DNA of 64,000 nucleotides, from assembly GCF_900996235.1 (NCBI RefSeq), contig NZ_CAAJGM010000263.1:124001-188000 (forward strand), given 5' to 3'. The position numbers and the translations under genes were made by a program. How positions within the stretch are numbered: position 1 is the first letter of the stretch; each line of letters starts with the position of its first letter. This document shows, piece by piece, positions 61,395 through 64,000 of the stretch. The notes under the pieces were generated by a model that searched no databases, was not told where the DNA came from, and saw only the letters and a program-made list of their open reading frames with translations. This DNA comes from Paraburkholderia sp. BCC1885 (lineage in GTDB: Bacteria > Pseudomonadota > Gammaproteobacteria > Burkholderiales > Burkholderiaceae).

Positions 61395-62684
61395 GTGCCA
61401 ACCGAACCGTTCGAGCCTGAACTCATCGTTGAAGACGTAGCGGGACGCTCCTGGGCAAGGCGGCTAGGACCGGGTCTCGTCAAAGGCGCGGCCGCCGACG
61501 ACCCGAGCGGTATCGCAACCTACTCGCAAGCGGGCGCGCAATTTGGTTTTGGTCTGTTATGGACCGTCGTACTCACCTATCCGTTGATGGTGGCAATTCA
61601 ATCGATCAGCTCGCGCATGGGGAGAGTGACCGGCAGTGGGCTAACTGCCAATCTGCGGCGCCATTACCCTTCGCAGGTTCTTTACGCCGCCGTCATGATC
61701 CTGCTGATCGCCAACACGATCAACATTGCCGCGGACCTGGCCGCCATGGGTGCGGCCGTGCAACTTGTGATTGGCGGTCCGGTGCAGATTTACATCGTGC
61801 TGCTAGGCACCGTTTCGCTGTTGCTGCAGGTCTTCGTTCCGTATGAGCGTTACGCGCGCTACTTCAAATGGTTGCCGCTCGCCCTGCTCGCCTATGTGGC
61901 AATTCCATTTGTCGTGCCGATGCACTGGAAAGCCGTCGGCCTCGGTCTCGTCAAGCCGCCCATACCGTTCGCCGGCCACTTTCTGATCACCGTGGTCGCC
62001 GTGCTGGGGACTACCATCAGCCCTTATTTGTTCTTCTGGCACGCGTCGCAAGAGGTCGATGAGATTCGCTCGGAGCCGTCGCAAGCGCCTTTATTGCGCG
62101 AACCGCAACAGGCAGGCGGACAATTGCGCCGCATTAACATTGACACGTGGGCCGGCATGGCGATGTCGAACGGGGTAGCGTTCTTCATCATTCTTGCGAC
62201 TGCGGCGACTTTGCATGTGCATCATACGGGCCTCGCCACATTCGCCGACGCCGCGAGCGCGCTTAAGCCCGTCGCGGGTCCATTCGCTTTTCTGCTGTTC
62301 AGTCTCGCCGTGATCGGCACCGGCTTTCTGGCTCTTCCGGTGCTGGCCGGGTCTGCTGCTTATGCGGCCGCCGGCGCGATGGACTGGCGCAATCGCGTGG
62401 CCTTGCAGGTCAACGTCACCAAGCAGTTTTACGTGGTGATCGCGGTGGCGATTTTCGGCGGCGTCACGCTTACCTTTGCGCATTTCGATCCCATCGACGC
62501 CTTATATTGGGCCGCCGTCGTCAATGGTCTCGCAGCCGTGCCGATCATGGTGCTGGTAATGCTCATGTCGACACGCCGTGAAATCATGGGCGATTTCGTC
62601 GTAACAGGCGCATTGCGCTGGGTGGGTTGGATCGCGACCGCCATCATGGCGCTCGCGGCCTTGGGCATGTTCTGGCCGGCGTAA
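61395..62684 (+). CDS. Nramp-related metal-ion transporter
   Basis: A 429-residue inner-membrane protein with 11 predicted segments and the Nramp fold (GPGLVKGAAADDPSGIATYS in segment 1). The Nramp motif DPGN reads DPSG (residues 36-39), and the segment-6 MPH motif is replaced by TISPYLFFWH, lacking the metal-selective Met. That pattern is seen in Nramp-related magnesium transporters rather than manganese or iron ones. The start is GTG at 61395-61397 after AAGGA; the 13 residues upstream in the frame are dispensable. Confidence 0.82.
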   Translation: MPTEPFEPELIVEDVAGRSWARRLGPGLVKGAAADDPSGIATYSQAGAQFGFGLLWTVVLTYPLMVAIQSISSRMGRVTGSGLTANLRRHYPSQVLYAAVMILLIANTINIAADLAAMGAAVQLVIGGPVQIYIVLLGTVSLLLQVFVPYERYARYFKWLPLALLAYVAIPFVVPMHWKAVGLGLVKPPIPFAGHFLITVVAVLGTTISPYLFFWHASQEVDEIRSEPSQAPLLREPQQAGGQLRRINIDTWAGMAMSNGVAFFIILATAATLHVHHTGLATFADAASALKPVAGPFAFLLFSLAVIGTGFLALPVLAGSAAYAAAGAMDWRNRVALQVNVTKQFYVVIAVAIFGGVTLTFAHFDPIDALYWAAVVNGLAAVPIMVLVMLMSTRREIMGDFVVTGALRWVGWIATAIMALAALGMFWPA

Positions 62685-62727
62685 AACGCCACGCCTAACC
62701 GCCACGCCTAACGCCATGCCTGACGCG

Positions 62728-64000
62728 TCATGTGTGAGAGTCCGGATCCGCCGCAGCGTCTTCAGCGACAAAAGTTTGATTGCGGCCGCGCCGTTTGGCT
62801 TCATAAAGCGCGCGATCTGCAGCCGCCACCAGACTGGCTGCGTCAAAATCCGGACGCGGCTGCCGGGCGGCGACGCCAAGGCTCACCGTCACCACGCCCA
62901 TATCGCTGGCGTGGTGCGGCACCTGCAGTCCTTCAACCGCCTGGCGTATGCGCTCCGCCACCACGAGCGCGCCGGCGCTGTCGGTCTCCCTGAGGATCAA
63001 GGCAAATTCCTCGCCGCCATAGCGCGCCACGATATCCGTCGGACGCCGCGCCGATAGCGCGATGGTCTGTGCAATCGTGCGCAGGCAGTCGTCGCCCCGT
63101 TGATGACCGTAGTGATCGTTATAGCTTTTGTATGCGTCGATATCGATCATCACGACTGCCGTCACGGCGGAACCCCCGCTTTGTGCGAGTTGCGTCCACT
63201 GGTTTTCCAGTTCGAGGTCGAAATAACGCCGGTTGTAGAGTCCCGTCAGGCCATCGCGAAACGCCAGGCCCTGCAGTTCCAGGCGCTCGTCGGCCAGACG
63301 CTGCTCAGCCGTTTTGCGCGCCGTGATGTCGCGCGTCGTCGCGGTAAGCGCTTCCGGCTGCCCCGAAAACGGATCGATCACGGGGCGAAGGTAAGTTTCG
63401 AGCCACAGGATCTGACCGTCCGGCCGCCGGTAGCGATTGACCTGGGAGACTTCGCTCGCGCCGATCGCGACGTTTTCGATGGCGGCGGCCAATGCATCGC
63501 GATCGTCGGCAATCACCAGATCGGGCAGATACGCGCCGATCACATCATCCGGATTGCGTCGCATGACGGTTTGAGCACGCGGCGAAACATAGGTCAGCGT
63601 GCCCTCAAGCGTCATGCTCATGACGATGTCCGTCGCATTCTCCGCGAGAATCCGGTAACGCCGCTCACCCTCGCGCAGAAGTCCGACAAGCAGTCCACGC
63701 GACACCTGGGTCGCACTGATCGGCAACGCAATGCTCAAGGCAGCCAGCAAAAAAAGCTGTAGCGAGAAAATACGCGCTTCCATATTCGGATACGGAAACA
63801 TCCACAACGGTCCGACGCCGCGCATGGTGCACACCACCGCAATGGCGAGGCATAACAGCAGTCCCATCATGACACCTGCCAGGTCCGCCTGAAACGCCAG
63901 CAGCACGATTGGCAACAGTGCCCAATAAAGCAGTGGAAATTGGCTTTGTGCAAAGACACCGGTTGAGACCGCGCATACCAGCAGCAGCAGACCGACGTTT
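62728..64000 (-). CDS. membrane PAS-GGDEF diguanylate cyclase (N-terminus outside the window)
   Basis: The frame runs off the end of the window, so about 424 residues are visible. It shows hydrophobic MASE-like membrane segments first (LLPIVLLAFQADLAGVMMGL), then a PAS domain (about 250 residues before the end; RYRILAENATDIVMSMTLEG) and a GGDEF domain with RYGGEEFALIL, an active cyclase motif. No EAL domain follows. It lies convergent to the Nramp-related gene, 43 bp from its stop. Confidence 0.9.
   Translation of the reverse strand, partial: NVGLLLLVCAVSTGVFAQSQFPLLYWALLPIVLLAFQADLAGVMMGLLLCLAIAVVCTMRGVGPLWMFPYPNMEARIFSLQLFLLAALSIALPISATQVSRGLLVGLLREGERRYRILAENATDIVMSMTLEGTLTYVSPRAQTVMRRNPDDVIGAYLPDLVIADDRDALAAAIENVAIGASEVSQVNRYRRPDGQILWLETYLRPVIDPFSGQPEALTATTRDITARKTAEQRLADERLELQGLAFRDGLTGLYNRRYFDLELENQWTQLAQSGGSAVTAVVMIDIDAYKSYNDHYGHQRGDDCLRTIAQTIALSARRPTDIVARYGGEEFALILRETDSAGALVVAERIRQAVEGLQVPHHASDMGVVTVSLGVAARQPRPDFDAASLVAAADRALYEAKRRGRNQTFVAEDAAADPDSHT

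Noticed and set aside
61037..61483. Minus-strand open frame of 148 codons near the Nramp-related gene
   Set aside because: It overlaps the start of a clear transporter gene, has no ribosome site and no recognisable domain; only its last 27 codons look coding-like.
1..64000. tRNA, rRNA, CRISPR, insertion-sequence or prophage genes
   Set aside because: None was found by eye: no cloverleaf-like sequences, spaced repeats or transposase motifs. A computed search could still reveal a small RNA.

Overview
The window looks like a chromosomal segment of a Burkholderiales beta-proteobacterium, most likely Paraburkholderia or a close relative. This rests on the high-GC coding style, the Burkholderia-type porin, the MaeB-type malic enzyme, the DUF4148 and H-NS/H1-like small proteins, and the density of LysR, GntR and AraC regulators. 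No rRNA, tRNA, CRISPR array, insertion sequence or prophage was seen. Every call comes from reading the sequence; no database search was run.

Layout. 1-4970: D-glucarate catabolism on the minus strand (permease, glucarate dehydratase, and a 5-dehydro-4-deoxyglucarate dehydratase cut by the window edge), with a FadR-type GntR regulator and matching palindromic operators. 4995-10442: malic enzyme, a LysR regulator, a TetA-like efflux pump and a lipoprotein related to phytochelatin synthase. 10594-11970: a two-gene unit behind a perfect hrpII/PIP box, encoding a Gly/Ala-rich harpin-like protein and a HrpB1/HrpK-family protein, with no type III apparatus genes nearby. 12232-18450: a porin, then mmsA/mmsB with an MHS-family transporter and a divergent LysR regulator. 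18608-28659: scattered housekeeping and stress genes, including a serine hydrolase, methyltransferase, OsmC, LysE exporter, a frameshifted AraC regulator, a short H-NS protein, an ArsR/Old Yellow Enzyme pair and glutathione peroxidase. 28820-33915: an EmrAB-NodT type tripartite efflux operon with a divergent TetR-family regulator.

34263-37628 is a bufferin-type (DUF2282-DUF692-DUF2063-DoxX) copper or heavy-metal response locus. It has a good SigF/ECF16-type promoter and is followed by the matching ECF sigma factor gene, but no anti-sigma gene is visible. 37757-43120 holds oxidoreductases, a decayed HxlR-like regulator remnant, stress membrane proteins (one of 24 residues) and a YigZ protein. 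43180-49042 is a minus-strand catabolic cassette (aldehyde dehydrogenase, MFS permease, enolase-superfamily dehydratase, GMC oxidoreductase) of unknown substrate.

49226-64000 carries small secreted or cytosolic proteins, two diguanylate cyclase proteins (one GGDEF-EAL, one running off the window end), two nearly identical cold-shock proteins about 6 kb apart, an acyltransferase, twin DUF4148 proteins, two DedA fusion proteins, an H-NS protein with a histone-H1-like tail, and an Nramp-related transporter lacking the usual metal-binding motif.

The most notable observations are the orphan hrp-box operon, the bufferin locus with its SigF-type promoter, the unassigned sugar-acid cassette and several well-defined operators.
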